Below, in pieces: positions 10,947 through 23,929 of a stretch of 64,000 bases of DNA. The stretch lies in assembly GCA_963680875.1 (NCBI GenBank), contig OY804579.1, forward strand, positions 85,115,095 through 85,179,094, read 5' to 3'. Made by a program: the position numbers and the translations under genes. Origin of the DNA: Bathymodiolus brooksi (taxonomy: Eukaryota; Mollusca; Bivalvia; Mytilida; Modiolidae). Below the pieces are notes generated by a model. It saw nothing but the letters and a program-made list of their open reading frames with translations, made no database searches and was not told where the DNA came from. Every line of letters begins with the position of its first letter. Within the stretch, counting starts at the first letter, position 1.

Positions 10947-12093
10947 TTCAGCTATAGCAGAGAATCTGAATCCATACCATAAATAAATCAGTCGTCAGCT
11001 ATAGCAGAGAATCTGGAACTGTAACTTAAATAAACCAGGACTCAGCTGTAGTAGAGAATCTGGAACTGTAACTTAAATATATCATGACTCAGCGATAGTA
11101 GAGAATCTGGAACTGTAACTTAAATAAATCAGGACTCAGCTATAGCAGAGAATCTGGAACTGTAACTTAAATAAACCAGGACTCAGCTGTAGTGGAGAAT
11201 CTGGAACTATAACTTAAATAAATCAGGTCTCAGCAATAGCAGAGAATCTGGAACTGTAACTTAAATATATCATGACTCAGCGATAGCAGAGAATCTGGAA
11301 CTATAACTTAAATATATCATGACTCAGCGATAGCAGAGAATCTGGAACTATAACTTAAATAAATCAGGTCTCAGCTATATCAGAGAATCTGGAACTGTAA
11401 CTTAAATAAACCAGGACTCAGCTGTAGTAGAGAATCTGGAACTGTAACTTAAATATATCATGACTCAGCGATAGTAGAGAATCTGGAACTGTAACTTAAA
11501 TAAATCAGGACTCAGCTATATCAGAGAATCTGGAACTGTAACTTAAATAAACCAGGACTCAGCTGTAGTAGAGAATCTGGAACTGTAACTTAAATATATC
11601 ATGACTCAGCGATAGTAGAGAATCTGGAACTGTAACTTAAATAAATCAGGACTCAGCTATAGCAGAGAATCTGGAACTGTAACTTAAATATATCATGACT
11701 CAGCGATAGTAGAGAATCTGGAACTGTAACTTAAATATATCATGACTCAGCGATAGCAGAGAATCTGGAACTATAACTTAAATAAATCAGGTCTCAGCTG
11801 TAGTAGAGAATCTGGAACTGTCACTTAAATAAATCAGAAGTCAGCGATAGCAGAGAATCAAGAACAATAACTTAAATAAATCAGGTCTCAGCTATAGTAG
11901 AGAATCTGGAACTGTCACTTAAATAAATCAGGATTCAGTCATAGAAGAGAATCTGGAACTGTAACTTAAATAAATCAGGTCTCAGCTATAGTAGAGAATC
12001 TGGAACTGTCACTTAAATAAATCAGGATTCAGTCATAGCAGAGAATCTGGAACTGTTGCTTAAATAAATTAGGACTCAGTTATAACACAGAAT
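10947..12093. repeat. 47-bp minisatellite, about 24 copies
   Basis: The unit contains 'gagaatctggaactgtaact' followed by 'taaataaatcaggactcag'. Variants (ctgtagtag / cgatagcag / ctatatcag, and 'tatatcatg' against 'aaatcagg') alternate in runs, suggesting higher-order duplication. It separates the two duplicated genes. No open frame runs through it because 47 is not a multiple of three. Confidence 0.95.
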
Positions 12094-12349
12094 CTCTTTT
12101 CCTTTTTTCGTTTTCCGTTACTTTTTAATAATAACTCACACTCCATATTAATAGTGAGCCAATCAGTTTATTTTACATCTGATTGATATCTGTTATACTG
12201 AGAAGCAATGTCATAGTAATTGATTCAGCTTGAAAGGCAAGTGTACGCACGATCTCGAATTGAACTCGATAGACCCAAGCTTTTCTTCACATTTATATCA
12301 TACTGTGGAAACATGACAAAACATAAAGGCATCTGATATATATTTAATG

Positions 12350-15300
12350 TTATTTAGAGCAGACGACACAGTAAACGGACATGTTGTCAGTGTATGGTGG
12401 ACATGGTAAAGATCCACACTTCGTTCCTGTAGCATATAGTCTATTGCCATTCTTGTCATCCTTGCCGGCTTGTAGAAATTCTGGACTTGAATCTACGCAT
12501 TTAAAAGATGATGCTTTGTCTGCATAGCTGTCAGAAGCCAGAATCCCATTGTATTCCATCTGCCAGCCATTATAGCAAGATTTCCTACCAGGAATCATTA
12601 TAGATGCGAAGGTATTGGAGGCCCTACACACAGCACATGGGACATCTTCGTTGCTTGCTCCACTTGTAAAAAAATTTTGCTCATATTCTGTGCCATAAAT
12701 ATAACTTCCACCAGGTGCTGTTCTGTTACTAAGTTCTGGGTCACTAGGTAAGCAAAGTGTGTTAGCAGCACCACCATACCGGGTATTAAAATCTGGGGTA
12801 TAAAAAGCTTGCCCCGCAGCATAGCCTTTAATAAAAAATATAATAAGTTATTTTATTTACGGATGATCGCCAGAGGTCTTAAGCTTTATCAATGTCAGAA
12901 TCTTCTCAAAATAAACTTGCTGGTGATCAATTATGAAAAAAAAATTCTACTCATCAATTGTTATTTATAATTTTAAAATCACTCAATAAAAAAGATAATC
13001 ACTCACTAGAAATCCCTATACTTATATAATAATGTTGTGTTAGCAATGACTGCCAATATAGTGGTCAGGGTTGACTTTTATATGTAGACAAAATATATTG
13101 AGAACTATTACAATAAAGGAGGTCCAGATATTGGTGATTAATATATTGGATCAGATAGTCTTGAAAGTGTGAGAATATTCTTTGTTTCATTTAAGCTTTA
13201 AAAATATAAAGATTTTTGAAGTTTGAAATTTAATTAACAGAAATAACAAGTATTAAAAAACAGTAACATGAATAATAATGTTGGTGGCGACTATGATAGA
13301 TTGACAGATTGGATCCGCCCCCTTGCACGTGGACTAGCAATATATAGCTTGACAGACAGCTGAAAACCCAACCTTCCCCGCGTGAAACTGGCATAGTAGA
13401 TGTACTATTTTATTTAACCTACCTATTAGATTTCAGTAGCCGTCATAGCAGCGATCGTATGGTAATTTAATTACCATCAAACTATGCAATCGGTGCACAT
13501 GACCACTATAGTTGTAAGTTATATTCCCTCTCTAAGAGAGGTGTTCTTGATACATTGCCATGTAGTCAAATTTGTCGTTGACTTGCATCCGCTCGGTATA
13601 TTTTTCCTAACCAATTAAATTGATATCTACAATTATTATGCTAAAATATAGTAGAAAATGGATTAACAATACCTATAGCACCATAGTGATACAATCCTCA
13701 TAAATAGATTTCTGAATGTTATATCTATAAATAGATTTCTGAATGTTATATCTATTACATAAAACGTTGTGCATCGGTTAGTTCTATCAAATAGCTATGT
13801 TTTATTGAATAAACTAATGTTACCTGTGCTTCTGGATTGTCAAATCTTGATTGACACTTCGGTTTTCTCTAATGTTTATTTATTATCATGCGATAATATT
13901 CGGAAGCATTAAACTATTTTACCAGTCAAAAACTTTATCAATGAACATAACCTAGATTAATCTTTAGAATTTGTGTAAATGTCTGAATAAAGACGGGATC
14001 GTTGTGGTCGTGATCGTATGGTAGTTGGATTTACAACTATATGTGCAATCAGTGCCTATCACCACAAAAGTCGTAAGTTCGAACCTCGTTCATGGCGAGA
14101 TGTACTCTATACAACATTATCAGTGACTTGCGAGAGGTCGGTGGTTTTCTCCGGGTCCTCCGGTTTCCTCCACCAATAGAACTGACCGCCACAATATAAC
14201 TGAAATATCGTTGAAAGTGGCGTTAAACACCATAAACCTCAACCTAAGCCAAACCTAAATAAAGACAGAAACAACGACGAGTTACGATAATCGGTCAATA
14301 GTACGACTGAATATAAACAAAGCCTTACCTATAAAATAAGATACCGGTAAGTAGGATTGTTTTGTTTTTTATGGTTGTTGATGATTCGTTGCATATCAGC
14401 ATTTCCTACCTATCCTTATATCCAGGGCCGGTGTTATAGAGCCATTTTTCCCCCATAGTCAGTTTTCTCCCCGGAAAAATGGCTAGGGGAAAAAACTACT
14501 ATAGGAGCGTTATAGAGCCATTTTCCCCCCATAGCCAGTTCCACCCCCCCCCCCCCCCCCCCCCCCGGAAAAATGGCTATATAGTAGGATTTCCCCCGGA
14601 AGAATGGCTATATAGTGGGATTTCCCCCCCGGAAGAATGGCTGTATAGTAGGATTTCCCCCCCCCCCCCCCGAAAGAATGACTACATAGTAGTCCCCCTC
14701 TGAAAATGGCTTGAATATTCAACTTAATTGCTCTGTTAAATTTTACTACCACTTGCCAGTGCCACTTTTGGTCGACTATTGGTGTCGATGGGTTTACTAG
14801 CCAAGTAGCTTGTACATGGATGATCCAAATGACTTTGAATGGGCTTTCCCAAAAGCAAAAAATAGGGCATCTAATGGGACATTATATGATACCCCACCAC
14901 GTTTTGCATATTTTCAGTCTTGAAACGGCCATAACTTTTGAACCAATTATCCGATCAAACTAAAATTTGAACTTGATCTGTATTTTATGGTACTAAACAA
15001 ATGTAGAAAATCCTTCAACACGTTCTAAAGGTTTCATCTGGAAACCATCGGGGGACGGACAGACGGACACTCAACTGCAGAATTTTTCGGAGGCCATCAC
15101 ATAATACATATAAAAAGCAAAACATGGACATCTGTTACTATTCTTAAGGGGTACCCATTGTATGTCCATATCTCACAAGTGGGAAGTTGGCCCCTAATAA
15201 TAGCCCACAATAAATTGAGTGCGCTCGATGATTTAACGTAATAAACAAATAATCAATGTTATTGTGAGCTAGATTCACACTTTGTATTTGATTTCAAGAT

Positions 15301-18300
15301 TTTTTTTGGAAATTCTGCACCTCAATCGATGGTTAAAATGCCCATGCTGACTCATCAAATATATATTCTCCAGACATACGTATATTTCTTTTATATATCA
15401 GTTTTATTTTATCATTGCGAAAAAAAGGAGGCAAATGTGCTAAAGACGTTAGATTCAAACAAGGCTTTACGAGGTGCTGGGACCAATGCTGTTCTCTGTA
15501 ATTCCTGCAGTGTGTTGTTGTGTGTACTTGAACAGCCGAGAGTAGATAACTCCAGCGGGAGGCCCATTAAGCGCGGGGCCCAATTATCTTAAGGCCGACT
15601 CTGCTTATATCCTTCAAATATGGCATCCGTTGTTTTGCACATTTAGTACCATTGATTTATCTACATGCTGATGTGTTATTTGTAGACTTGTTTTTAAAGA
15701 ATATAGACAAAATACTACGTATGTTGACATCAATCAATCAATTGTTTATCATATAAAAGTCTGCGTTTTATAGTGGTCGTATTCACTACTCTACGAAAGA
15801 TTATGTCAAGGGTATTCGCCATAGACCACTATAATTTCTGAAACATTTATAAAATATTATTATTAAGTATTGGGAATTTTAGTGAGTGATTATCTTTATA
15901 TTGAGTGATTTTAAAATTATAAATAATAATAGATGAGGAGAATTTGTTTTTTCATCATTGATCTCCAGCAAGTTGGTTTCGAGAAGATTCTGACATTGTT
16001 AAGACTTAGGATCGCTGCTGATCACTGAAAATTAGAACGCATTTCACTGGGGATTTAGACTCTATATTAGAAATTAATGAATAACTAATCTTTAGCATGT
16101 TGTCTGACATACCTGTATAAACAAGTTCAGTATGTGGTCCAGAACATGTCTTTCGTCCCCATCGTACATATGTGGATCCAGGACCTACAACAATAAAGAA
16201 TATTGATTTATTGGGAGTATGGTGTTTAATGTCACTTTCAACAGTATTTCAGTTATATCGGGGCGGTCAGTTTTATTGGTGGAGGAAACCGGATTATCCG
16301 GAGAAATCCACCGACCTGCCGAAAGTTACTGACAAACTTTATCACATAATGCTGTATCGAGTACACGCCATGAACGGAATTCGAACTCATAACATAAGAG
16401 GCGATAGACACTGATTGCATAGGTAGTTGCAAATCCAACGATCACGACCACAACGGCCCATTGATTTATTGGGTGAGCAGTATTTCAGCTATATTCAGGA
16501 TGAGAACAGGTTCAATAATATATATATATATATATATATACCCATATAGAAATGAGGGAAGAGATGAGTCAACCTGGTCAACGACTTTTGAATGCCACAG
16601 AAAATGCATGGTGAGTTGTGTAGGAATGAGAAATAGTCTTTTGTAGCGGCTACTATGCGCCTACTCGAAGTCTACAAAATATGTTTTACCGTTATGAAAA
16701 GAAAGTTTAAACAGTGATGGCCATCGATTCCACCAATATCAATAAAACAAACAATCACCTCTCATCTGAACCCACTGAACACAAAAAAGACCACGACATA
16801 TGATGAGCAATTAATCTTAGAGTCACATGTCATTTTATACGTGTTTTGATTAGTTTAAAAAGTTGAGGTTATTTGTGTATGTACTGAATATAAAAATAAA
16901 CGTCGTTCTCAAGGCGCCGCGTGCCGTTGGCATCGGGTGATTTTCTTTAAATGAGGCACCTTTGGGCTTATTTAAATTTATTTCCGATTATCTGCCTTAT
17001 TTATTTTTCAATATCATAACAAAAAAGTTTGAATTAATTTATAAGGATTGATCGAAATTATTTGTTCGGTTCATTCGAAATAACCTCAATCAGGTTGTAC
17101 ACACCCTTGCGTAACCCGCTACGCGGGTTGCACGGTGTGTACAACCTGATTGAGATTATTTCTTCATGAACCGAACAAAAATTGCGATCAATCCTTAAAT
17201 AAATTAATTTTAGAGTCACATGCCATTTTATACGTGTTTTGATTGGTTTAAAAAGTTGAGGTTATTTTCATATGTACTGAATCTGAAAATAGAAGTCGTT
17301 CTCAAAGCGTCGCGTGCCGTTGTCATTAGGCGATTTTCTTTAAATGAGGCACCTTTGGGGTTATTTAAATTTATTTCCGATTATTTGCCTTATTTTCAAA
17401 AAATAAATATATTTTTCAATATCATAACAAAAAAAGTTTGAATTAATTTATAAGGATTGATCGAAATTATTTGTTCGGTTCATTCGCGGGTTACACGGTG
17501 TGTACAACCTGATTGAGGTTATTTCTTCATGAACCGAACAAAAATTGCGATCAATCCTTAATTAGTCATGAACATCCACCGAATTAATGGTCTTCGTGGG
17601 AGACTAGAATAAATAGGTCTTAACACTGTTGGAATAGCTTATTGACCAACAAATAGTAATTTAATACGGGAGGAAACATAATTGTACTAATTTAATTGTT
17701 GGACCTACTAATTGCACTAGCAGATTGTCTATTTCTTAGCAAAGTAAACCTGTCTCAAAGAATTAACTATAATTGCTAAGTCATAGTCTTTACGAATAAG
17801 ATTTTTCAAGAATTTTACAAGTTTAGATGTGTCAGATTTTAACTTTTTAGCTTTGTTTATTACGTCGCAATAACAACATGGCTGGGAAATACCCTTTTGG
17901 ATCAGATCTCTGGCATAGCGGTAATAAAATTTTGTGAAAGTTTTCAATAATATATGAAAGTGGTATCCTTGGAGTAAAAGTTTTTCTGTTATCACGAGAT
18001 CACGGTCATTGAAGTAAGACATATTATTACAAATACGTGCAAAACGAACTAACAGAGATGTAAACGCCATATGATGGAGCTAAAGGAACGCCACCTTACA
18101 TAAGAGGAAAATTGACGATAGGGAAAGAAAAATCGTCTCTTTTGTCATAAACTCGTGTGTTAAAGTTACCTTGAAACGGCATTGGTGTGAGTCGCTTGCA
18201 ATGTTAGCCTTATTCTGTATTATAAATTGACAACCCCCAATCGAAATTGCTCCCCATATCCACCACCCGGTGACGCACTTGGCAGATCTATGTGTTTGAG

Positions 18301-19468
18301 CCCCTGGGAACATTCATTAGTACCCAGCAATAAAAAAATATTATATCGTTAATATCCCAATTTCTGCTACCATAATGGCTGACTAAGCTTCTTAAAAATG
18401 AACATTTATATCTTTCTTTACATGTAAGCGTATGTTTTTTCTACAAAATATTCAACTGTTTTATTCCGTAATAACTGAAAACAATTCTGTAAATTCTGTA
18501 GAATTCTTTAAATAAATATGACCACAGATATCCGCATTGTCGAAAACATTTTGAGATGCTTAATATTCTCATAATTCTAAACAAGGGGCTCAATCTGTCA
18601 AATTAAGCACTTGTTCATTGTTAGCGAATACCAAAACTACAGTCTTCTCTCATTACGTTTATTGGTCTTCATCGTGAATTGGGTGGCTATTACGGGATTT
18701 CATATCTCAACTGCTAATAGACATGTTCAAGATGTCGACAACGGTGTTATAACATTGCCATGTTTTACTCGATTGTGGACTGTACACTGATCTTGCAAAT
18801 ATTACCTCAATAGTTAGTAATGGAAAAATGGAAGACAGAAAATACCCAGATGTGCTAAAAAAATCGCATTCAATAAAGAAAAAAGAAGACAAATATGTGG
18901 CAAGAAACAATGATCAACGCGTAAAAACAGAACACTAAAGGTAATGAACGATGCGAACCTCAAGCAAAACCATGGCTAACTCATGTGTTCCAAGGGGAAA
19001 AACATTTACTGCTTGACATGTGTCACGTGCTTTGCTACTCCGAGGGTAATGGTCAAATTCTAATAGACAAAAAATTCCTGAGTCATCAATTAATTAATGC
19101 AATTTGTCCGTCAACAAAGCATTCCTCTATGCAGGTAATCGTGATAGAATGCATCCCATATAACAAGTCGTATAATCTTTCAGGTGGTGTGAATAAACAT
19201 CGTCCTCATAAATAGATACAGCTAGCACAAATTGAAATAATTTAAGCGTCAATATTCTTTATAAAGTTTACTTACTGGTCATGTTCTGTATAGTTTGTCG
19301 GAGATTGACATTTTCTGTCTGTAACTGTGCCATTTTGTGTTCCATATTGGTTAATCTTGCTAGGATAACATCCGGATCATTCAACAAAAGTCGTTTTGAA
19401 TTCCTCTCATGCTGTCTAGATAAACTGATGAGCATAAACGCCAATGTTATTCTGAAAAAGTAAATCAT
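12350..19468 (-). CDS. Secreted short-chain collagen C4-like protein, copy 2 (three exons)
   Basis: Exons at 19468-19276, 16184-16113 and 12825-12350 have the same lengths (193, 72, 476 nt) and phases as copy 1, giving 246 residues. The signal segment differs by one residue (MIYFFRITL), the coil has NMEHKMAQ for NMERKVAQ, exon 2 reads [10 protein letters not shown], and exon 3 has [11 protein letters not shown] and [11 protein letters not shown]. All cysteines in the conserved motifs [14 protein letters not shown] and YCVVCSK are kept, with no stops or frameshifts, so both genes look functional. Most changes fall in exposed-looking stretches of the C-terminal domain. ATTAAA follows the stop as in copy 1. 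The role of the family is unknown; secretion is inferred from the signal peptide. Confidence 0.9.
13430..13690 (+). repeat. Degenerate SINE-A in intron 2 of copy 2
   Basis: The counterpart of 3992-4240. Just after it, 'taaatagatttctgaatgtt' is duplicated (about 13708-13760), whereas copy 1 has it once. Confidence 0.6.
13990..14260 (+). repeat. SINE-A in intron 2 of copy 2
   Basis: The counterpart of 4521-4785: head 'gatcgtatggtagttggatt', tail 'gttgaaagtggcgttaaaca'. Confidence 0.85.
14426..15470. other. Insertion specific to duplicate copy 2, with C-rich repeats
   Basis: Copy 1 lacks this block (joint near 4945). Its first part (14430-14715) is an irregular repeat of 'gaatggctatatag' followed by long C runs. 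The rest includes a piece with 'ggacggacagacggacac' typical of mollusc interspersed repeats. No credible exon; the long frames here come from the low-complexity runs. Confidence 0.55.
15475..15600. repeat. Intronic block shared with copy 1
   Basis: Matches 4940-5060 ('cttgaacagccgag', 'gataactccagc'). Function not recognised. Confidence 0.5.
16212..16460 (-). repeat. SINE-A in intron 1 of copy 2
   Basis: The counterpart of 5668-5915, near exon 2. A short (TA)n run follows at 16517-16540. Confidence 0.85.
16811..17565. mobile_element. Tandem pair of fold-back elements
   Basis: Two direct copies (16811-17207 and 17208-17565) share a left part starting 'tagagtcacatg' and end in a palindrome. 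In the first, arms of about 85 bp (17031-17210) meet at 'aacccgctacgcgggtt'. In the second (17440-17564), much of the left inner arm and loop is lost. The arms include 'ggattgatcgaaattatttg' against 'caaaaattgcgatcaatcc'. It lies in intron 1 of copy 2 and has no counterpart in copy 1. A non-autonomous fold-back or MITE origin is inferred. Confidence 0.75.
17729..18070 (-). pseudogene. Penelope-like RT C-terminal fragment (copy 2)
   Basis: An open stretch of about 113 residues includes '[18 protein letters not shown]', '[20 protein letters not shown]' and '[12 protein letters not shown]'. The order RFAR..N...F..R....LLLQGY......F.KFYYRY parallels the C-terminal part of the RT at 61104-61532 (LIRYARASSNYSDFLKRH, LLDQGYEKIRLIRSLKKFIFRY), so it is a relic of a related but distinct element. 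It lies antisense to nothing and on the same strand as the host gene's intron. No catalytic part remains. Confidence 0.65.
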
Positions 19469-19599
19469 GTTCTAAACCAGGAGAAAAAGTTTAGCATATA
19501 TGTGAGTTGTATTGTTTGATACAAGGACGAGACAGAACGTCATGTGTTTGTCTGAAAGATAAGTCGTTATCTATGTTAGGTAATACAACGTTGGTCGTT

Positions 19600-20630
19600 A
19601 TGCATTTATCGGTAGTTCACAATGTCATGATAAAATATATAGAACAACGAAAGTTATAATAAAAAATAAAAATGTAGATCTATATCAAATTTAGTGCACA
19701 CGACACGTTTCTGGAATTACCTTCATCAGGTACGCATAAAGTCGAAAAATTGGAAAACCAAATAATTTTAAAATCTTTGGGGTCAATAAAACCAGAGGCC
19801 CTAAACATGACAGCCAAAATCGTCTAAGGTCACATATACCTGATGGAGGAGTACCTTAGTTTTAATAATAAATTACATTATTTAGGAACTGTATATTTCA
19901 ATAATAAATATATCTAATAAACCATGTCAGTGCCGAAACAATGTATGTTGAGATCTTAAAACTGATCAATACTGTTATTTTTATTGCTAACGTCGTAAAG
20001 GACTCGTGGTTGACGTCAGAGTGACCGATAATTATCGGTATCACAGTCAATTCATTAATACTGACAATAACCTTCAGTGAGGTCAAAGGAGAACTATATA
20101 AATTACCCATAAATGTTTTTGTTTACTGTTTAATTAATATAGAGATTTTCAAAACTTATCAAACTTATTGTTTTTATTGTTAACGTTGTGATGTATTTGA
20201 CGTCACAGCGACAGAGTCAATCCTTTGATATTGACAATATTTTTCATCGGGAGCAATGTTTTTGAATCACGATGAAGATAATTCCAAGCCAATATTTAGT
20301 CATCAATGTCTTTCTTTGTTAAGCAATATATACTGTAAGATTGTACATAGTCTACAACATGCACCATAGCATCGACCATCCTGAAATACATAGAATTATT
20401 GCCAATCATCTGTATTATCTATGAAGACAAAGGTCTAGTGAAACTTCGCGTTTAAACACAATTGACGACGATTCAAGATTGATGGACAATAAGAGTAAAT
20501 AAAAACTTTTGATATTGTTCTACATCAAGCACAAATGATGCACCATTGTGTGGTATGATATGGTATATTTGTATGTGACTGACCGAATAATATATTAGGC
20601 AGTTTTGTAGATGAGTCAGGTTTATATAGG
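19600..20630. other. Upstream region of copy 2, partly shared with copy 1
   Basis: The parts around 19950-20100 and 20260-20600 match 9940-10110 and 10140-10490 upstream of copy 1. They include 'gaccgataattatcggtatc' and an imperfect second copy of the first part at 20140-20240. They may hold regulatory sequence for the pair, but I can name no site. Confidence 0.5.
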
Positions 20631-20635
20631 GGGTT

Positions 20636-20890
20636 ATGGTGTTTAACGCCACTTTCAAGACTACTTCAGTTATATCGTGTCGATAAGCTTTATTGGTGGA
20701 GGAAACCGGAGTAGCCGGAGAAAACCACCGACCTGACGCAAGTCACTGACAAACTTTATCACATAAAGTTGCATCGAGTACATCTCGCCATGAGCGAGAT
20801 TCGAACTCACAACGTTAGTGGTTGTAGGCAATGATTGCATAGATAGTTGTAAATCCAACTACCATGCGATCACGACCATGGCGGCCCCTT
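20636..20890 (-). repeat. SINE-A (inverted) upstream of copy 2
   Basis: Runs from 'ggtgtttaacgccactttca' to 'gcgatcacgaccatggcggc'. Matches the SINE at 10540-10778. Confidence 0.85.
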
Positions 20891-20929
20891 TGGATTATAA
20901 AACACACAGAATAAGCTCCGGTGTAAAAA

Positions 20930-21215
20930 CACAATTGACGACGATTCAACATTGATGGACAATAAGAGTAAATACAAGTTTTTTATATTGTTCTACATCA
21001 AGTACAAACGATGCACCAATGTGTCGTGTGTTATGGTATATTTGTATGTAACTGACCGAATAATATATCAGGCAGTTGTGTAGACGAGTTTAAGGTGTTA
21101 ACAAATCAGTGAAGGGTGGAGTATCATAAGGAACCAACCATCAATTACACTTCCTGGTTTATATAAGGGGTTACAGTGTTTAACGCCACTTTCAACAATA
21201 TTAGCTATATTGTGG
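20930..21215. repeat. Third partial copy of the upstream segment
   Basis: The run 'aattgacgacgattcaac' to 'ggaaccaaccatcaatta' repeats 20455-20620 and 10320-10540. It ends in a truncated SINE-A tail ('gtttaacgccactttcaaca'). Its 3' part is closer to copy 1 than to 20455-20620, so the local duplication history is more than a single event. Confidence 0.65.
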
Positions 21216-22058
21216 TGGTAACTCGACGAGAATAGGAGCACGGTTGGTACCCATAAGAATGTCGACTGTCTGTCGAAAAACACGTCCACCAAACTCAACG
21301 AATAAGCTATCAACAAAACACTGAATGTTTTACCAAAGAAAGAATTGTCCATTTCTAAAACAAGATATTTGTGCCTACCTTGTCTATTTCTATATGAAAC
21401 AAAGTTGAACTTCTTATAGTTTTTCCTTCAGTGTAAAGTGTGGAATAGGTGTGTAAATGGTAGATAAGTCAAATGATTTAATGTTTTGCAGGAGGAGAGT
21501 TTAAATTGTATGCGTTTTAACAGATATTTAGAATTTTTCAGAATCCACATTCGATTCATACCGCACCTGGAGTAACTAGATGTACACAAATGTATCAATC
21601 GCATACGAATATGTAATGCAAGGGGTTCAATGGTTGTTTCCTTGTCTTGGACCGCTTTTTATTTAGTCATGTTTCAGGTACATTTAAAGATTTCGTGAAA
21701 GATTTCAGAGAGTATAGAAAACCAAAACAATTTATTTGTGCTTTTGATAGAACAATTTCATTAGCGATGCATTGAGTTTGCTAACAGATTAAACATATGA
21801 ATTTTATACAAAAATGTAACTTAGAATTGTTATAGAGTATAACACGATAAACTATAAAAGTTGTTGATTAACACAGCAATGGTTATAATACATTATGCTT
21901 TATATATATGTAGTCATATTTTACGACGATTTTTGACTTTGAACGTACCTGATGAATTTTATTCCAGAAACGCATCGTACACACTAAATTTGATATTTAC
22001 GATTTAATAACTATCACTGGGTCGATACCTCTACTGGTGGACTGTTTGTTTCCGAAGA
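21216..22058. other. Unassigned AT-rich DNA
   Basis: No exon, RNA gene or clear repeat was recognised in this stretch. Confidence 0.4.
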
Positions 22059-22065
22059 TACCATC

Positions 22066-22410
22066 GTTTGAATCTACTAACCTGTGGGTCGGATGATTTA
22101 ACATACGAAGAAAATATTAATATCATCAAACACGTTTTCAATTTTATTAAATCTTCAAAAAGATTCCTTGTAGTATAATTACTCGATAATTATCTACTCT
22201 CCAACCTCGCATCCATCCAACACAACCTTTTTATTAATTCGTTAATTATTTACAATATATCTCTATATGTACTACTAATATATGCATGCTCAGAATGATC
22301 ATTATACTATGTGAATTTATTGTATAAATGGGAGAAGACTTCATAAGTTGGTAAAACTTGTGTCCTATTCCTTTTGTTAATTTAACAAATAAAATCATCA
22401 TAAACTAAAC
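22066..22410 (+). mobile_element. 3' end of the same LINE as at 525-2795
   Basis: Matches 2465-2795, ending in the same 'aataaaatcatcataaac'. TACCATC flanks both ends (22059-22065 and 22411-22417) as a target-site duplication. This is a severely 5'-truncated insertion with no coding part. Confidence 0.85.
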
Positions 22411-22496
22411 TACCATCCTATTAGTAGTCAGTGTCTGGCACTGGTTTATTATAAAAAAAAATTAATTGAAAATTACAGTTCCTACATAATGTAGGG

Positions 22497-22762
22497 GCCG
22501 TCCTGGTCGTGATCGTATAGTAGTTGGATTTATAACTACCTATGCAATCGGTGCCTATCACCACTAACGATGTGAGTTCGAATTCCGCTAATGGCGAGGT
22601 GTACTCGATACAACATTATGTGATAAAGTTTGTCAGTGACATGCGGCAGGTCGGTGGTTTTTTCCAGGTACTCCGGTTTCCTCCACCAATAACACTGACA
22701 ACCTATAACTTAAAGATTGTTGAAAGTGGCTTTAAAAAAAAACTACAACCCTAACAACCTAA
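22497..22762 (+). repeat. SINE-A
   Basis: Head 'tcgtgatcgtatagtagttg', B-box-like 'gagttcgaattcc', tail 'agattgttgaaagtggcttt'. Confidence 0.85.
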
Positions 22763-23063
22763 ATAATGTAATTATTAAAACTAGGTCTACGTTTTTACAT
22801 GCGACACCGCGCTTGTGTTTGTCAAAATACACCTTTACTGTATATAATGCACTTGTATCATATTTTGGAGGTATATTATGACATAAAAGAAGTTAGTAGT
22901 GGTACAACAGTAGTACGGCAACACGATATGTGTATATTTTGTAGTCACAACTGACAAATTTCGAATAGTGACTAAGCTCGCAAATTTAACACAACTGACA
23001 AGGGTTCGCGTGCCGTCATCCACATCAAATGTTAAGGTTTGCAGTCCCTTACTCGTGGTGCTG

Positions 23064-23325
23064 GGGCCGTCGTGGTCGTGATCGCATGGTAGTTGAATTT
23101 ACATCTACATGTGCAATCAGTGCCTATCACCGCTAAGTTGTGAATTCGAACCCCGTTCACGGCGAGGTGCACTCGATATAATATTATGTGATAAAGGTGG
23201 TCAGTGACTGACACAGGTCGGTGGTTTTCTCCGGGTACTCCGGTTTCTTCCACCAATAAAACTAACCGCCACGATATAACTGAAATATTGTGGAAAGTGG
23301 CGTTAAACACCATAAACCAAGCCAC
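23064..23325 (+). repeat. SINE-A
   Basis: Head 'cgtgatcgcatggtagttga', tail 'gtggaaagtggcgttaaaca'. Full length. Confidence 0.85.
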
Positions 23326-23619
23326 ACTTACTCATGGTGATCACGGTCAGTTCAATGTTATTGTCCGGTCATGTGTCCCCTCATTAAGTATGGTAGTCAC
23401 GATATCGGTAGCAAAAAATACTAATAGACACGATAAACAACGGTAACCCAAATCGTGTCTCATGCAAGGGCTGGAACTATTTTGAGTAGTGGAAGAAAAC
23501 TAATTTCCTTTGAATTAGGAATACATTGTTTTTCCTCCTCCAGGAGCAATTAGACCAAATGGTCTAAGCAGGATAACCAAAACAGCTTTGTCGTTTAGTA
23601 AGATTTTGAATTATATTTA

Positions 23620-23925
23620 TTGATAAATATTGGTGGAAAGAGAGGGGGTGACCAGGGTGTTGTTGTATTGTATAAGATTGTCTTCTTTTCTATTGAAGTT
23701 CCTGTACCAATCCATGCAGTGATGCGAGTGGTCATGTATATATGTGTGTTAGGAGTATATATTTTAACCTCTTTTTACGATATTTCGGATTTTGAAAATG
23801 TTCCGACAGTGTGGTATTTTTTGCTTTTCATTTCATTCTATAATTTAATCCGACAAATGTTTTATGTCAATTATACTGATGCGTACATTTACTTGCTGAA
23901 TTGGCCGTTTGCAAAAAAAAATTGA
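23620..23925 (+). other. Unrecognised hydrophobic open frame
   Basis: The frame is open for about 100 codons; the first ATG in it gives about 69 residues. The peptide is rich in aromatic and aliphatic residues with two possible membrane segments (VVMYICVLGVYILTSFYD and VWYFLLFISFYNLIRQMFYV) and ends WPFAKKN. No splice context or homology could be judged. It may be a chance frame in AT-rich DNA. Confidence 0.2.
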
Positions 23926-23929
23926 TTAA

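Noticed and set aside
10947..12093. CRISPR-like array
   Set aside because: Units are contiguous without unique spacers, in a eukaryotic genome; a minisatellite.
14479..14752. Proline/glycine-rich frames on both strands
   Set aside because: Low-complexity C runs; not coding.
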